64,000 nt of DNA from an uncultured Bacteroidales bacterium. GTDB taxonomy: Bacteria > Bacteroidota > Bacteroidia > Bacteroidales > Bacteroidaceae. The stretch spans positions 2,053-66,052 of the forward strand of contig CACWFV010000024.1 of NCBI GenBank assembly GCA_902760315.1. The letters are read 5' to 3'. The translations under genes were made by a program, and so were the position numbers. Below the pieces are notes generated by a model, which was given only the letters and a program-made list of their open reading frames with translations, did not search any database and was not told the origin of the DNA. Below, in pieces: positions 7,720 to 17,240 of this stretch (the first letter of the stretch is position 1; each line of letters begins with the position of its first letter).

Positions 7720-7750
7720 CCCCAAAACCTTGGTTTGGGGCTTTTTTTTT
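7720..7750 (+). terminator. Second terminator-like hairpin
   Basis: CCCCAAA (7720-7726) pairs with TTTGGGG (7734-7740) and a run of T follows. A TACCTTTG element at 7753-7760 comes directly after, so a new transcript probably starts here. Confidence 0.65.
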
Positions 7751-7778
7751 AGTACCTTTGCACATGTGAAAAGGACGT

Positions 7779-7826
7779 CCGAGTAATCAGAGTATTCCGA
7801 GTAATCAGAGTATTCCGAGTAATCAG
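7779..7826. repeat. 18-bp tandem repeat, 2.7 copies
   Basis: CCGAGTAATCAGAGTATT occurs at 7779 and 7797 and its first 12 bases again at 7815. It lies about 20 bp downstream of the TACCTTTG promoter element and upstream of the 50-residue gene, so it would be in the leader RNA. Confidence 0.85.
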
Positions 7827-7873
7827 AAAAACCATTAAACCTTAACTTTAACTAACACAAAAACCAACCCATT

Positions 7874-8026
7874 ATGAGTGTATTTTATCGTTTGCACCAG
7901 GACAAGTCGACCGGAACGAAGCGCTCAGGCAAGTGGTACGCCCGCGCCGTGCCCACAGCAGCCATCACCGCCGCTGCCACGGCGCTGACCACCACCTCGT
8001 GCATGGGCCACGGCCCGCTGTTCTGA
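7874..8026 (+). CDS. 50-residue protein: HU-like N-terminus joined to a short Ser-Cys-Met tail
   Basis: A short gene with its own promoter element (7753) and terminator. Residues 1-26 (MSVFYRLHQDK then SGKWYARAV) read like the start of Bacteroidetes HU-related DNA-binding proteins. The remainder (ITAAATALTTTSCMGHGPLF) instead resembles the Ala/Thr-rich, SCM-ending tail of the very short 'smalltalk' proteins that I recall beside HU genes. The simplest reading is that a deletion fused the start of an HU gene to the end of such a neighbour. The DNA-binding body of HU is absent, so it should not bind DNA as HU does. Resemblances are by eye. Confidence 0.5.
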   Translation: MSVFYRLHQDKSTGTKRSGKWYARAVPTAAITAAATALTTTSCMGHGPLF

Positions 8027-8050
8027 GAAGTAATGGCAGAGTGTAGACAA

Positions 8051-8093
8051 CAGAAGCACCCGCAGGGCCGTCGGGTGCTCCTGTGTTTTTTTT
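8051..8093 (+). terminator. Terminator of the 50-residue gene
   Basis: AGCACCCG (8055-8062) pairs with CGGGTGCT (8072-8079), extended by an ACAG/CTGT flank, and is followed by a T run at 8086-8093. Confidence 0.8.
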
Positions 8094-8133
8094 GCCCCCA
8101 GCCCCGAAGAACTCATTAAAATTGCTTAAAAAG

Positions 8134-8165
8134 TTTCGTGGTGTCAGCGAAAATGTGTAATTTTG
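8134..8165 (+). promoter_or_regulatory. Promoter of gyrA
   Basis: TAATTTTG at 8158-8165 is a full match to the Bacteroidetes -7 element; TTTC at 8134-8137, 20 bases earlier, is a three-of-four match to the -33 TTTG. The leader to the ATG is about 110 bases. Confidence 0.65.
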
Positions 8166-8281
8166 TACGGTTTTAGAAACCAGTAAAAATGCGTCAGCGG
8201 CTTTTTAAATGCCCTTAAACGCAAAATTGCCAGAAAACGCATCGGTAAGAACAGACAAATAAAAACACATAAAAAACAATA

Positions 8282-10828
8282 ATGGATCAGACATTTGACA
8301 ACGACAGAATTGTAAAAATCAACATTGAGGAGGAAATGAAGTCATCGTACATCGACTATTCGATGTCGGTGATTGTGGCCCGTGCACTGCCCGACGTGCG
8401 CGACGGTTTCAAGCCCGTACACCGCCGTATTCTTTATGGTATGATGGGCATCAACAACGTGTCCACCCAGCCCTACAAGAAGTGTGCGCGCGTGGTCGGC
8501 GAGGTGCTGGGTAAGTATCACCCCCACGGCGACTCGTCAGTATACGGCGCCTTGGTGCGCATGGCTCAGGAGTGGAACATGCGCTACACGCTGGTGGACG
8601 GTCAGGGTAACTTCGGTTCGGTGGACGGCGACTCGCCGGCTGCCATGCGTTACACCGAGTGCCGCCTGTCGAAGATGGGTGAGCACATCATGGACGACCT
8701 GGAGAAGGACACCGTAGACATGGTGAACAACTTCGACGACTCGCTGGTGGAGCCCTCGGTGATGCCGACAAAGATTCCCAACCTGCTGGTCAACGGCGGC
8801 AACGGTATTGCCGTAGGTATGGCTACCAACATGCCCACCCACAACCTGGGCGAGGTCATCGACGGCTGCTGCGCTTATATCGACAACCCCGACATAGATA
8901 CCGACGGACTGATGAAGTTCATTCCCGGTCCCGACTTCCCCACCGGTGCCTACATCTACGGACTGGCCGGTGTGCGCGATGCCTACGAGACGGGTAGGGG
9001 GCGCATCGTGATGAGAGCCAAGGCCGAAATTGAGTCTACCGAGACCCACGACAAGATTGTGGTGACGGAGATTCCCTACGGTGTGAACAAGGCCGACCTT
9101 GTAAAATATATTGCCGACCTGGCCAATGAGCACAAGATTGAGGGCGTGGCCAACGTCAACGACGAGTCGGGCCGTCAGGGTATGCGCATCGTGGTGGACT
9201 GCAAGCGCGACGCCAACGCCAACGTGCTGTTGAACAAGCTCTTCAAGATGACGGCTCTACAGAGCTCATTCTCAGTGAATAACATTGCACTGGTGAAGGG
9301 ACGTCCACGCCTGCTGTCGCTGAAAGACTGCGTGAAATACTTCGTCGAGCACCGCCACGACGTCACCATCCGCCGCACCAAGTTCGACCTGAAGAAAGCC
9401 CAGGAGCGTGCCCACATTCTGGAGGGTTTGATTATTGCCGTGAACAACATCGACGAGGTGGTCCACATCATCCGCAACAGCAAGACCCCCAGCGACGCCC
9501 AGCGCAATCTGGAACAGCGTTTCGAGCTGGACGAGTTGCAGTCGAAGGCCATCGTCGACATGCGTCTGAGCCAGCTGACCGGTCTGCGTGTAGACCAGCT
9601 GCACCAGGAGTATGACGACTTGATGAAACTGATTGCTGACCTGGAGGAAATCCTGAACAATCCTGAGCGCTGCAAGCAGGTGATGAAGGACGAACTGCAG
9701 GAGGTGAAGGAAAAATATGGCGACGAGCGTCGCACGGAGATTATCCCCTTCGACCACGAGTTCAACGCCGAGGACTTCTACCCCGACGACCCCGTGGTAA
9801 TCACCATCTCGCACATGGGCTACATCAAGCGCACCCATCTGGACGAGTTCCACGAGCAGGGACGCGGCGGCATGGGCTCCAAGGCTGCCCGCCACCGCGA
9901 CAACGACTTCGCCGAGTACATCTATCCGGCCACGATGCACAACACCTTATTATTCTTCACGCGCAAGGGCCGCTGCTACTGGCAGAAGTGCTACGAGATA
10001 CCTGAGGGCGACAAGAACTCGAAGGGACGTGCCATTCAGAACATGCTGAACATAGAGGCCGACGACGCCATCAATGCCGTGCTGCGCATCAAGAACTTCA
10101 ACGACGAGGAATTCCTGAAGTCGCACTTCGTGGTGTTCGCCACCAAGCAGGGCATCATCAAGAAGACCTGTCTGGACCAGTATCGCAACGTGCGCGCCGC
10201 CGGTGTCAAGGCCATCAACATCAACGATGGCGACGAGGTGGTAGGCGTACGACTGACCAACGGCCACAACGAACTGCTGCTGGCCAACAGAAACGGACGT
10301 GCCGTGCGCTTCGACGAGAACGACGTGCGCACCATGGGCCGTGTGTCGACCGGCGTCATCGGTATGCGACTGGACGGAGGCGACGACGAAGTGGTAGGCA
10401 TGGTATGCGTCAACGACCCCGACCAGGAGACCATCATGGTCGTCTCGGAGAACGGCTACGGCAAGCGCTCCGAGGTAGAAGACTACCGCAAGACCTCGCG
10501 CGGCGCCAAGGGTGTGAAGACGCTGGCTGTCACCGAGAAGACGGGCCGCCTGGTAGCCATCAAAGTGGTGACCGACGAGAACGACCTGATGATCATCAAC
10601 AAGTCGGGCGTACTGATTCGTCTGAAGGTAGCCGACGTACGCGTCATGGGACGTGCCACCCAGGGTGTCAGACTCATCAACCTCACCAAGAAGAACGACT
10701 CCATCGCTTCTGTCTGCAAGGTCATGTCCAGTCAGGAAGAAGACGTAGAGGAGGCAGAGATTGTCGATGAGGAGCTTCAGGAAGAAGCTATCGATACCCC
10801 GCAAACTGAACTCCCAACGGAAGACTAA
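8282..10828 (+). CDS. gyrA: DNA gyrase subunit A
   Basis: An 848-residue type II topoisomerase A subunit, which cuts and rejoins DNA and with GyrB introduces negative supercoils. The winged-helix/tower part occupies residues 1-500, with RGRIVMRAK in the middle and the active-site tyrosine in the region [12 protein letters not shown] (about residue 122). The C-terminal beta-pinwheel has several degenerate GRG-type blades; the GyrA-box is seen as [13 protein letters not shown] at about residues 523-535. An acidic tail ends the protein. The quinolone region reads [13 protein letters not shown]: Ser85 equals E. coli Ser83, but Gly89 stands where E. coli has Asp87. gyrA rather than parC is favoured by the GyrA-box. 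Two TPR genes follow, as often in Bacteroidales. Confidence 0.95.
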   Translation: MDQTFDNDRIVKINIEEEMKSSYIDYSMSVIVARALPDVRDGFKPVHRRILYGMMGINNVSTQPYKKCARVVGEVLGKYHPHGDSSVYGALVRMAQEWNMRYTLVDGQGNFGSVDGDSPAAMRYTECRLSKMGEHIMDDLEKDTVDMVNNFDDSLVEPSVMPTKIPNLLVNGGNGIAVGMATNMPTHNLGEVIDGCCAYIDNPDIDTDGLMKFIPGPDFPTGAYIYGLAGVRDAYETGRGRIVMRAKAEIESTETHDKIVVTEIPYGVNKADLVKYIADLANEHKIEGVANVNDESGRQGMRIVVDCKRDANANVLLNKLFKMTALQSSFSVNNIALVKGRPRLLSLKDCVKYFVEHRHDVTIRRTKFDLKKAQERAHILEGLIIAVNNIDEVVHIIRNSKTPSDAQRNLEQRFELDELQSKAIVDMRLSQLTGLRVDQLHQEYDDLMKLIADLEEILNNPERCKQVMKDELQEVKEKYGDERRTEIIPFDHEFNAEDFYPDDPVVITISHMGYIKRTHLDEFHEQGRGGMGSKAARHRDNDFAEYIYPATMHNTLLFFTRKGRCYWQKCYEIPEGDKNSKGRAIQNMLNIEADDAINAVLRIKNFNDEEFLKSHFVVFATKQGIIKKTCLDQYRNVRAAGVKAININDGDEVVGVRLTNGHNELLLANRNGRAVRFDENDVRTMGRVSTGVIGMRLDGGDDEVVGMVCVNDPDQETIMVVSENGYGKRSEVEDYRKTSRGAKGVKTLAVTEKTGRLVAIKVVTDENDLMIINKSGVLIRLKVADVRVMGRATQGVRLINLTKKNDSIASVCKVMSSQEEDVEEAEIVDEELQEEAIDTPQTELPTED

Positions 10829-10856
10829 CATAACGTTTAACCAATATTAAAGACTT

Positions 10857-12071
10857 ATGAAAAAAATGATGATGATGGCAATGATGTTCGTAGCAAGCAC
10901 TACGACATTTGCCGGTGACAGCGATGCCCTCAAGGCAGTCATGAAGTCAAAGAACTATGCCGAGGCTGCCCAGCTGCTGAAGCAGAACATTGGCCAAATG
11001 GCCGATGCCGCTGAGAAAGCCAAGGCCTACAACCACCTGGTAGACCTGGCAATGAACAAGGTCTCTAAGGAGACCGGTACGATTACCGAGAACCAGGTAG
11101 CTACCCAGATGGGACAGGGCAAGGTACAGCCCTACGACACGCTGGGATTGGCCGACGCCATCTGCGACGCCATCTATGACGCCATAGAGTGTGATAAATA
11201 CGACCAGCAGCCCGACGCCAAGGGTCGTGTAAAGCCCAAGTTCAACGAGAAGAACGCCCAGCGCGTCTGGGCCGTACGCACACACCTGGTGAACGTCGGA
11301 CAGGAAGAGGCCCGCAAGGAGAACAAGGCCAACGCCCTGAAATACTGGGGTGGATTTACAGACTCTGGCAACGACCCCTTCTTTGCCGCCCAGAACCACG
11401 AGCCCGAAAAAGAGTATGCCGGACAGGTTGCACTCTTCTCCGGCCGCTATGCTTGGGAACTGAAGGACATGGACCGCGCCAACCGCTACTTCGAGATAGC
11501 CAAGAAGGACCCCACCCAGAAGAACGACGCCCTGAACTTCCAGCTCTACGCCCTGCGCACCAATCTGGCCAACCGCACCGATTCACTGGCTGCCGTTGAG
11601 AAAATCAAGCAGCTGTATGCCGCAGAGCCTGAGAACGATGCCATTCTGGACGCTCTGAACCAGATGTATGACGGCATGAAGGACAAGGCAGCCCAGACCG
11701 CTCTGTTGGATGCACACCTGGCCAAGTATCCTAACTCGTTTGCTGCACTGGCCGATAAGGGACTGATGGCCATGGCCGACAATGACGCCCTCAAAGGTGC
11801 CGAGTGGCTGCGCAAAGCCGCTGCCGCCAAGCCCGACAATGCTGTCATCTTTACCTATCTGGGTATCTGTCTGAGTTCGCTGGCAGCCAACAGTGAGGAT
11901 GGTGCCAAGGGTAAGGACTACTACAAGCAGGCCATCGAAGCCTTCGACAAAGCCAAGGAACTGGACCCCGACAAGCAGATGGCCAACTGGGGTTACAACC
12001 GCTACCAGGCCTACTACGGACTCTATGGCGAGGACGACCCCCGCACCAAGGCTGCAGAGGCTGACAGATAA
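10857..12071 (+). CDS. Exported TPR-repeat protein
   Basis: A 404-residue protein with an N-terminal signal peptide (MKKMMMMAMMFVASTTTFAG) and tetratricopeptide-like helices through the rest, best seen at residues 190-400 (ALADKGLMAMADNDALKGAEWL, AIEAFDKAKELDPDKQ). It should lie in the periplasm or on the outer membrane and act as a binding scaffold; the partner is unknown. It starts 28 bp after gyrA. The next gene is a paralogue: both share QPD-KGR followed by P and an R-x-x-L-x-x-x-G block near residue 110-150. Function beyond scaffolding cannot be read from the sequence. Confidence 0.8.
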   Translation: MKKMMMMAMMFVASTTTFAGDSDALKAVMKSKNYAEAAQLLKQNIGQMADAAEKAKAYNHLVDLAMNKVSKETGTITENQVATQMGQGKVQPYDTLGLADAICDAIYDAIECDKYDQQPDAKGRVKPKFNEKNAQRVWAVRTHLVNVGQEEARKENKANALKYWGGFTDSGNDPFFAAQNHEPEKEYAGQVALFSGRYAWELKDMDRANRYFEIAKKDPTQKNDALNFQLYALRTNLANRTDSLAAVEKIKQLYAAEPENDAILDALNQMYDGMKDKAAQTALLDAHLAKYPNSFAALADKGLMAMADNDALKGAEWLRKAAAAKPDNAVIFTYLGICLSSLAANSEDGAKGKDYYKQAIEAFDKAKELDPDKQMANWGYNRYQAYYGLYGEDDPRTKAAEADR

Positions 12072-12089
12072 ATGAAAAATCCATTTTGA

Positions 12090-13301
12090 ATGACACAGAA
12101 ACAGATAACGATTCTGCTTCTCTTGACCATTCTAACACCGTGCCTGTGGGCTCAGAAGAAAGAGCTCTCTCAGGCACGGTCTTATATCAAGAGCGGCAAA
12201 GACTTTGACAAGGCTGAGAAGCTGATGACCCGACTGCTGGCAGATAGCGCTAACCGGTCGAATCCTAAAATCTACGCCACGTGGTACGAAGCCCTCACAG
12301 GCCAGTATGCACAGGCCAACGAGAAACTGTATCTGAAGCAGAAGTACGACACGGCTGCATTCTTCAACCTGACCAAGCGCCTCTATGCTGTGGCCCAGAC
12401 ACTCGACTCGCTCGACATGCAACCTGACAAGAAAGGACGCATCAGACCCGAATACCGCAAAGACCACGCCGAGCAACTTAACCGGTTGCGCCCAAACCTC
12501 TATTTTGGCGGCACCTACCAAGTGCGCCGCGAGGACTATCAAGAAGCCTTCAGCTACTTCGAACTCTACATCGATGCTGCCCGCCAGCCCATGTTTGCCG
12601 ACTACAACTACATCGAGACCGACTCGTTGGTCTCCCAGGCCGCTTACTGGGCCACACTCTGCGGCTTCAGACTGGAGAAACCGGAAATGACGCTCAAGTA
12701 CGGCCAGCTGGCACTGGTTGACCAGGACAAAGCCCGCTACGTGCTACACTACATGTGTGACGCTTACAGGCAGCAGCACGACACGAACCACTATCTGGAA
12801 ACACTCGCTTTGGGCTTCCGACTCTATCCGGACTACCCTTACTTCTTCCCACGGCTGGCAGACCACTATAGGGAACAGGGCGACAACCAGAAAGTACTGC
12901 AACTGGCCAACGAAGGACTGAGTCAATACCCCGACAATCAGCTCTTCCTGCTGGCCAAGTCGATAGCACTGCTCAACCTCGGTCACTACGACGAGTGCAT
13001 CAGCATCAGCCGCCAGATGATAGCCCACAACCCCGAACAGGCAGAACCTTATTTCAACATGGCCACCTGCTACCTAAACCAGGCGCTAGCATTGGAACAA
13101 TTCAACGAGCCACGCAAGTACCGGTTGCAGCTGAACCATCTCTACAAGCAAGCGTGCCCCAACATGGAAAAATACCGCCAGTTGCAACCCAACGACCTGC
13201 AGCGGTGGGGACCGGCCCTTTACCGCATCTATCTGAACCTGAACAAGGGACGCCAGTTTGAAGAGATTGACCGGCTCATGCGCCAGCAGTCACCACAGTA
13301 A
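12090..13301 (+). CDS. Exported TPR-repeat protein, paralogue of the preceding gene
   Basis: A 403-residue protein with signal peptide (ITILLLLTILTPCLWAQ) and a TPR-like helical body with motifs such as YPYFFPRLADHYREQGDNQKVLQLANEG around residue 250 and a final pair near residue 300. Length and the MQPDKKGRIRPEYRK segment match the upstream paralogue, pointing to an old tandem duplication. Separated from it by 18 bp, so the pair is co-transcribed, and perhaps with gyrA. Role unknown. After the stop, bases 13302-13459 hold the promoter region of the next gene only. Confidence 0.8.
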   Translation: MTQKQITILLLLTILTPCLWAQKKELSQARSYIKSGKDFDKAEKLMTRLLADSANRSNPKIYATWYEALTGQYAQANEKLYLKQKYDTAAFFNLTKRLYAVAQTLDSLDMQPDKKGRIRPEYRKDHAEQLNRLRPNLYFGGTYQVRREDYQEAFSYFELYIDAARQPMFADYNYIETDSLVSQAAYWATLCGFRLEKPEMTLKYGQLALVDQDKARYVLHYMCDAYRQQHDTNHYLETLALGFRLYPDYPYFFPRLADHYREQGDNQKVLQLANEGLSQYPDNQLFLLAKSIALLNLGHYDECISISRQMIAHNPEQAEPYFNMATCYLNQALALEQFNEPRKYRLQLNHLYKQACPNMEKYRQLQPNDLQRWGPALYRIYLNLNKGRQFEEIDRLMRQQSPQ

Positions 13302-13411
13302 CAAGCAGTGACATGCCGTCCAGCACCTCAATCCATGAGTGCTTAGCATGCTGTAATATTAAAAAATGTAAAAAAACAAGCCTCGGATACTGATTTTGAA
13401 ATATAAATCAG

Positions 13412-13419
13412 TATCTTTG
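13412..13419 (+). promoter_or_regulatory. Promoter -7 element of the phosphohexomutase gene
   Basis: TATCTTTG, a full -7 consensus, 41 bp before the ATG. No TTTG is found at the proper distance upstream, so only the -7 half is clear. Confidence 0.5.
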
Positions 13420-13459
13420 CGTAATGGATATTACTAATCTATAAATATTATATGTAAAT

Positions 13460-15205
13460 ATGGAAAATAATGCACAATTAATTGCCGAGTGCGAAGCACG
13501 CGCAAAGGAATGGTTGTCTCCCTCATTTGATGAAGAGACCCGTAAGGAAGTACAGGCCATGTTGGACAATGCCGACAAGACAGAGCTCATCGATGCCTTC
13601 TATCGTGACCTGGAGTTTGGAACAGGAGGTCTGCGCGGCATCATGGGTGCCGGCACGAACCGCATGAACAAGTATATCGTAGGCATGGCTACACAGGGCT
13701 TTGCCAACTACATACTGAAAGCTTTCCCCGGCAAGCAATGCTCCGTCGTCGTAGGCCACGACTGCCGTAACAACGGCCGCATGTTTGCCGAGTCAGTGGC
13801 TGACATCTTCTCGGCCAACGGCATTAAGGTGTACCTCTTCGAGAGCCTCAGACCCACACCGGAGATTTCGTTTGCCATCCGTCAGTTGGGCTGCCAGGCT
13901 GGAGTCAACGTCACCGCTTCACACAACCCCCGCGAATATAACGGCTACAAAGCCTACTGGGACGACGGCGCACAGGTGCTGGCTCCCCACGACAAGGGCA
14001 TCATAGACGAGGTGAACAAGGTAAAGATAGGCGACGTGAAGTTTGAGGGCAACAAAGAACTCATCGACATCATTGGCGGCGAAATGGACTGGGACTACCT
14101 GCAGGCAGTCAAAGAAGCCATGGTAGACCAGGAAGTCATTCTGCGCCACAAAGATCTCAACATTGTCTACTCACCCATGCACGGAACGGGTCGCGTTATC
14201 ATTCCAGAGGCACTGCGCTCATGGGGATTCCAGAACATCCACGTCGTTCCGGAGCAGATGGTCATCGACGGCAACTTCCCCACCGTCGTCAGCCCCAACC
14301 CGGAGAACGCTGAAGCCATGACGCTGGGCATGAAGCTGGGCACACGCCTGAATGCCGACCTCGTCATTGCCTCTGACCCCGACGCTGACCGTCTGGCCAT
14401 CGTCTGCCGCAACCCGAAGGGCGAATGGGAAATCCTGAATGGCAACCAGACCTGCATGATGTTCTCATGGTACATCATTGCCAACAAGAAGAAACTGGGC
14501 CAGCTGAAGGGCAACGAGTTCCTGGTGAAGACCATCGTGACCACCGAAGTGATTGCCGAGATAGCCAAGAAGAACGGTGTGGAACTGAAGGACTGCTACA
14601 CAGGCTTCAAGTGGATTGCCAACGAGATTCGCGTCAACGAAGGCAAGAAGAAATATATCGGCGGTGGCGAGGAGTCGTTTGGATTCCTGCCCTTCGACAA
14701 GGTAAGGGATAAGGACTCCCCCGCGTCAATCTGCTTGATTTGCGAGATTGCTGCCTGGGCAAAGGACAACGGCATGACCCTCTACGACCTCTTGATGAAT
14801 ATCTATAAGGAGTATGGCTTCTCTAAGGAGGTCACCATCAACGTGGTACGTCCGGGTAAGTCGGGGGCTGACGAAATCAAACAAATGATGTCCGACTTCC
14901 GCGCCAATCCTCCCAAGGAACTGGGTGGCGAACCTATCTGTCTGTGGAAAGACTATCAGACGCTGGAGGCTAAGTATGCCGACGGACGCGTGGAGAAGCT
15001 CAACATGCCTGCCACATCGAACGTTCTGCAGTGGTTCTGCGCCGACGGTACCAAGATTTCGGTACGTCCTTCTGGTACAGAGCCTAAGATTAAGTTCTAC
15101 ATCGAAATCAAGGATGCTACTTTCAAGTGTGCCGGCTGCTACGAGCGCTGCACAAAGGCTGCACTTGAGCGCGTCGAGGCTATCAAGAAGAGCCTGAAGC
15201 TCTAA
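13460..15205 (+). CDS. pgcA: Phosphohexomutase (phosphoglucomutase/phosphomannomutase)
   Basis: A 581-residue alpha-D-phosphohexomutase of the long PgcA/PGM2-like class. The active-site phosphoserine loop is TASHNP with Ser154. The metal-binding loop is DPDADR at about residue 312, the sugar-binding loop is GGGEESFGF at about residue 400, and the phosphate-binding loop RPSGTEPKIKFY is near residue 535. All four landmark loops are intact. It interconverts hexose-1- and hexose-6-phosphates for glycogen, cell-wall and surface-sugar synthesis. It is transcribed alone from its own -7 element and is followed by a strong hairpin. Substrate preference between glucose and mannose cannot be told from motifs alone. 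Confidence 0.93.
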   Translation: MENNAQLIAECEARAKEWLSPSFDEETRKEVQAMLDNADKTELIDAFYRDLEFGTGGLRGIMGAGTNRMNKYIVGMATQGFANYILKAFPGKQCSVVVGHDCRNNGRMFAESVADIFSANGIKVYLFESLRPTPEISFAIRQLGCQAGVNVTASHNPREYNGYKAYWDDGAQVLAPHDKGIIDEVNKVKIGDVKFEGNKELIDIIGGEMDWDYLQAVKEAMVDQEVILRHKDLNIVYSPMHGTGRVIIPEALRSWGFQNIHVVPEQMVIDGNFPTVVSPNPENAEAMTLGMKLGTRLNADLVIASDPDADRLAIVCRNPKGEWEILNGNQTCMMFSWYIIANKKKLGQLKGNEFLVKTIVTTEVIAEIAKKNGVELKDCYTGFKWIANEIRVNEGKKKYIGGGEESFGFLPFDKVRDKDSPASICLICEIAAWAKDNGMTLYDLLMNIYKEYGFSKEVTINVVRPGKSGADEIKQMMSDFRANPPKELGGEPICLWKDYQTLEAKYADGRVEKLNMPATSNVLQWFCADGTKISVRPSGTEPKIKFYIEIKDATFKCAGCYERCTKAALERVEAIKKSLKL

Positions 15206-15235
15206 GCAAGTATTCTTTTACTTGATGAATCATAT

Positions 15236-15281
15236 ATCCCCTTTCTATCCTTTCACATGCAGAGAAGGATAGAAAGGGGAT
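15236..15281 (+). terminator. Long perfect hairpin after the phosphohexomutase gene
   Basis: A 17-bp perfect stem (15236-15252 with 15265-15281, ATCCCCTTTCTATCCTT) with a 12-base loop. There is no T run after it, so it may be a weak terminator or an RNA-stabilising end rather than a classic intrinsic terminator. Confidence 0.6.
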
Positions 15282-15324
15282 TGCATGTATGCTAAGACAT
15301 ACGACTGATAGTGTGCTGGAGAAG

Positions 15325-15429
15325 TTAATGTTTCTTAAATCTATGCACTTTATGTTTGGCAGCCTGTTTCTTCTTGCTGCTCTTGATGTTGTGGCATGTG
15401 CAGCCTGTACGCTCCACGTTGAAACACAT
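15325..15429 (-). CDS. 34-residue basic protein with a CxC motif
   Basis: A short minus-strand frame encoding MCFNVERTGCTCHNIK then a Lys/His-rich tail ending HRFKKH. It is strongly basic with three Cys and three His, which could bind metal or RNA. It lies between two hairpins (15236-15281 and 15490-15520), so it sits in its own segment. The composition is too biased towards Lys/Cys/His to be an accident of neighbouring genes, but I cannot name a family and no promoter of full consensus is seen. Treat as a candidate small gene. Confidence 0.4.
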   Translation of the reverse strand: MCFNVERTGCTCHNIKSSKKKQAAKHKVHRFKKH

Positions 15430-15489
15430 TCCCTATTGGAATAAGATAGGTCAAGACATGCGAAAGGAACTGGCAGGCAAATAACGATT

Positions 15490-15520
15490 CAGCGGCTTTA
15501 CCAGATGGGTAAAGCCGCTG
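15490..15520 (-). terminator. Hairpin downstream of the acyl-CoA ligase genes
   Basis: CAGCGGCTTTACC (15490-15502) pairs perfectly with 15508-15520 around a five-base loop. It lies 47 bp past the stop of the minus-strand ligase gene; on that strand it is followed by a modest T-rich stretch. Confidence 0.6.
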
Positions 15521-15566
15521 ACATCAAATCGCCAATAATAGCTTGTTAATAGTTTGATAAGTACTA

Positions 15567-17228
15567 TCAGGTGTAGAGAAAACGCTTGATGCTACGCTTA
15601 GGAGTCTTCTCGAATTCCTCAGTACGTATCTCTATCTCGGTAATTTTCTCGTAGGCAGGCAAAAGCTCATTGAGTTGTATGCGGTTCTGCTCCATGATGT
15701 TCTTGATGTCGTCATCATTGAAACGCATGTTCTTGGCTTCGTCGTAGTCGGGATAGACCAGTCCGACGAGTTTGTTGTCACGTTGTACGACGACACTTTC
15801 TACTACCATGGTCATGGAGTTAAGCTTGTCCTCAATCTCTTCGGGATAAATGTTCTGACCATTGGGACCGAGCAGCATGTTCTTGGAACGCCCGTTGATG
15901 AAGACGTTGCCGTCATAATCCATGGTGCCCAGGTCGCCGGTGTGGTACCAACCATCACGGTCAAGGGTTTCAGCGGTAGCTTCCTCGTTCTTGTAGTAGC
16001 CCAGCATGGTGTTGAGACCGCGGGCTAAGATTTCGCCGGGAATCTCGGAAGGGTTGGTGGAGTTAATCTTGACCTCCATGTGGTAGGCTGCCTGTCCGCA
16101 AGAACCCTGTACAAAGGTGTGCCAGTCGCGATAGCAAATGATGGGAGCACACTCGGTAGCGCCATAGCCAACGGTATAGGGGAAGTCAATGCGCTTGAGG
16201 AATGACTCTACTTCCTGATTGAAGGCAGCACCGCCAATGATAACCTCGTAAAGTTCACCGCCGAAGGCTTTGACAACTTCTTGACAGATTTTCTCGCGTA
16301 CCTTCTTGGAGATGACGGGCATGGAGAGGAGCAGTCGCATGCGGTTGTTCTGAATTTTGGGGAATACCTTCTTGCGGATAATCTTCTCAATAACCAAGGG
16401 GACGGCGATGATGATTTTGGGCTTGATGTCGGCAAAAGCCTGAGCGATGATGGCCGGCGATGGGATGCGGTTCAAGTAGTAGACATGGCAACCGTGCAGG
16501 AATTCGAAGATGAACTCGAAGGCCATGCCGTACATGTGGGCCATGGGGAGTATGCTGATGATGCGGTCGCCGCGGTCGATAATCTTGCCCAGCACGTGCT
16601 CGGCAAAGTCGTAGTTGGACCAGAGGGCACGGTAGGGCACCATGACACCCTTGGAGAAACCAGTAGTACCGCTGGTATAGTTAATCATGGCCAGCTCTTC
16701 GCCGTTGGCTTCCTTGTAATAGTTGACGTGTTCCTTGCGGAAGTACTTGGGAAACTTTTTGCCATAGAGCTCGTTGAGGTGTTCACGGGCATAGGTCAGC
16801 TTATCCGTGCGCGAAATCATCAGCGAGTAATCAGGGTTATTAATGATACCCTCCAAGTGGGGCATCTGCATGGGATCAATTTGGGTGGCTACATGGTCGC
16901 CCACAAACAGTAACTTAGCATCAGAGTGGTTGACGATGTTGTGAATCTGCTCAGCCATGAACTCGTGCAGAATAGGCACGGCAACGGCACCATAGGTTAG
17001 CGTGGCAAGGAAGGCCACGGCCCACTGGCTGCTGTTGCGGCCGCAGAGAGCTATCTTGTCTCCTTTCTGCACACCGCTGTTTTCGAACAGGATGTGTAGC
17101 TTCTCAATCTTGCGGGCTACGTCGTGAAATTGCAGAGTAGCACCCTTATAGTCTGTCAAGGCATCAAGATCCCAGTTCTTGATGATGCTCTCTTGTATTA
17201 GTTGGTTAAATCCAGGTACATTTTCCAT
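15567..17228 (-). CDS. AMP-dependent acyl-CoA synthetase (long-chain fatty acid ligase type), copy 2
   Basis: A 553-residue ANL-superfamily adenylating enzyme. The P-loop is INYTSGTTGFSKGVM at about residue 187, the second core motif is YGATECAP near residue 347, and the hinge region GWYHTGDLGTMDYDG followed by GRSKNMLLGPNGQNIYPEEIE is at residues 420-470. It activates a carboxylic acid as acyl-AMP and passes it to CoA. It starts 12 bp after the stop of a near-paralogue, so the two form one operon read from 18954. The substrate could be long-chain fatty acids or an acyl group for envelope lipids; sequence does not decide. Confidence 0.88.
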   Translation of the reverse strand: MENVPGFNQLIQESIIKNWDLDALTDYKGATLQFHDVARKIEKLHILFENSGVQKGDKIALCGRNSSQWAVAFLATLTYGAVAVPILHEFMAEQIHNIVNHSDAKLLFVGDHVATQIDPMQMPHLEGIINNPDYSLMISRTDKLTYAREHLNELYGKKFPKYFRKEHVNYYKEANGEELAMINYTSGTTGFSKGVMVPYRALWSNYDFAEHVLGKIIDRGDRIISILPMAHMYGMAFEFIFEFLHGCHVYYLNRIPSPAIIAQAFADIKPKIIIAVPLVIEKIIRKKVFPKIQNNRMRLLLSMPVISKKVREKICQEVVKAFGGELYEVIIGGAAFNQEVESFLKRIDFPYTVGYGATECAPIICYRDWHTFVQGSCGQAAYHMEVKINSTNPSEIPGEILARGLNTMLGYYKNEEATAETLDRDGWYHTGDLGTMDYDGNVFINGRSKNMLLGPNGQNIYPEEIEDKLNSMTMVVESVVVQRDNKLVGLVYPDYDEAKNMRFNDDDIKNIMEQNRIQLNELLPAYEKITEIEIRTEEFEKTPKRSIKRFLYT

Positions 17229-17240
17229 CTTCTTACTACC

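Noticed and set aside
9950-10831. 293-codon minus-strand frame opposite gyrA
   Set aside because: Antisense shadow of gyrA; product is a Val/His/Leu-rich run with no family features.
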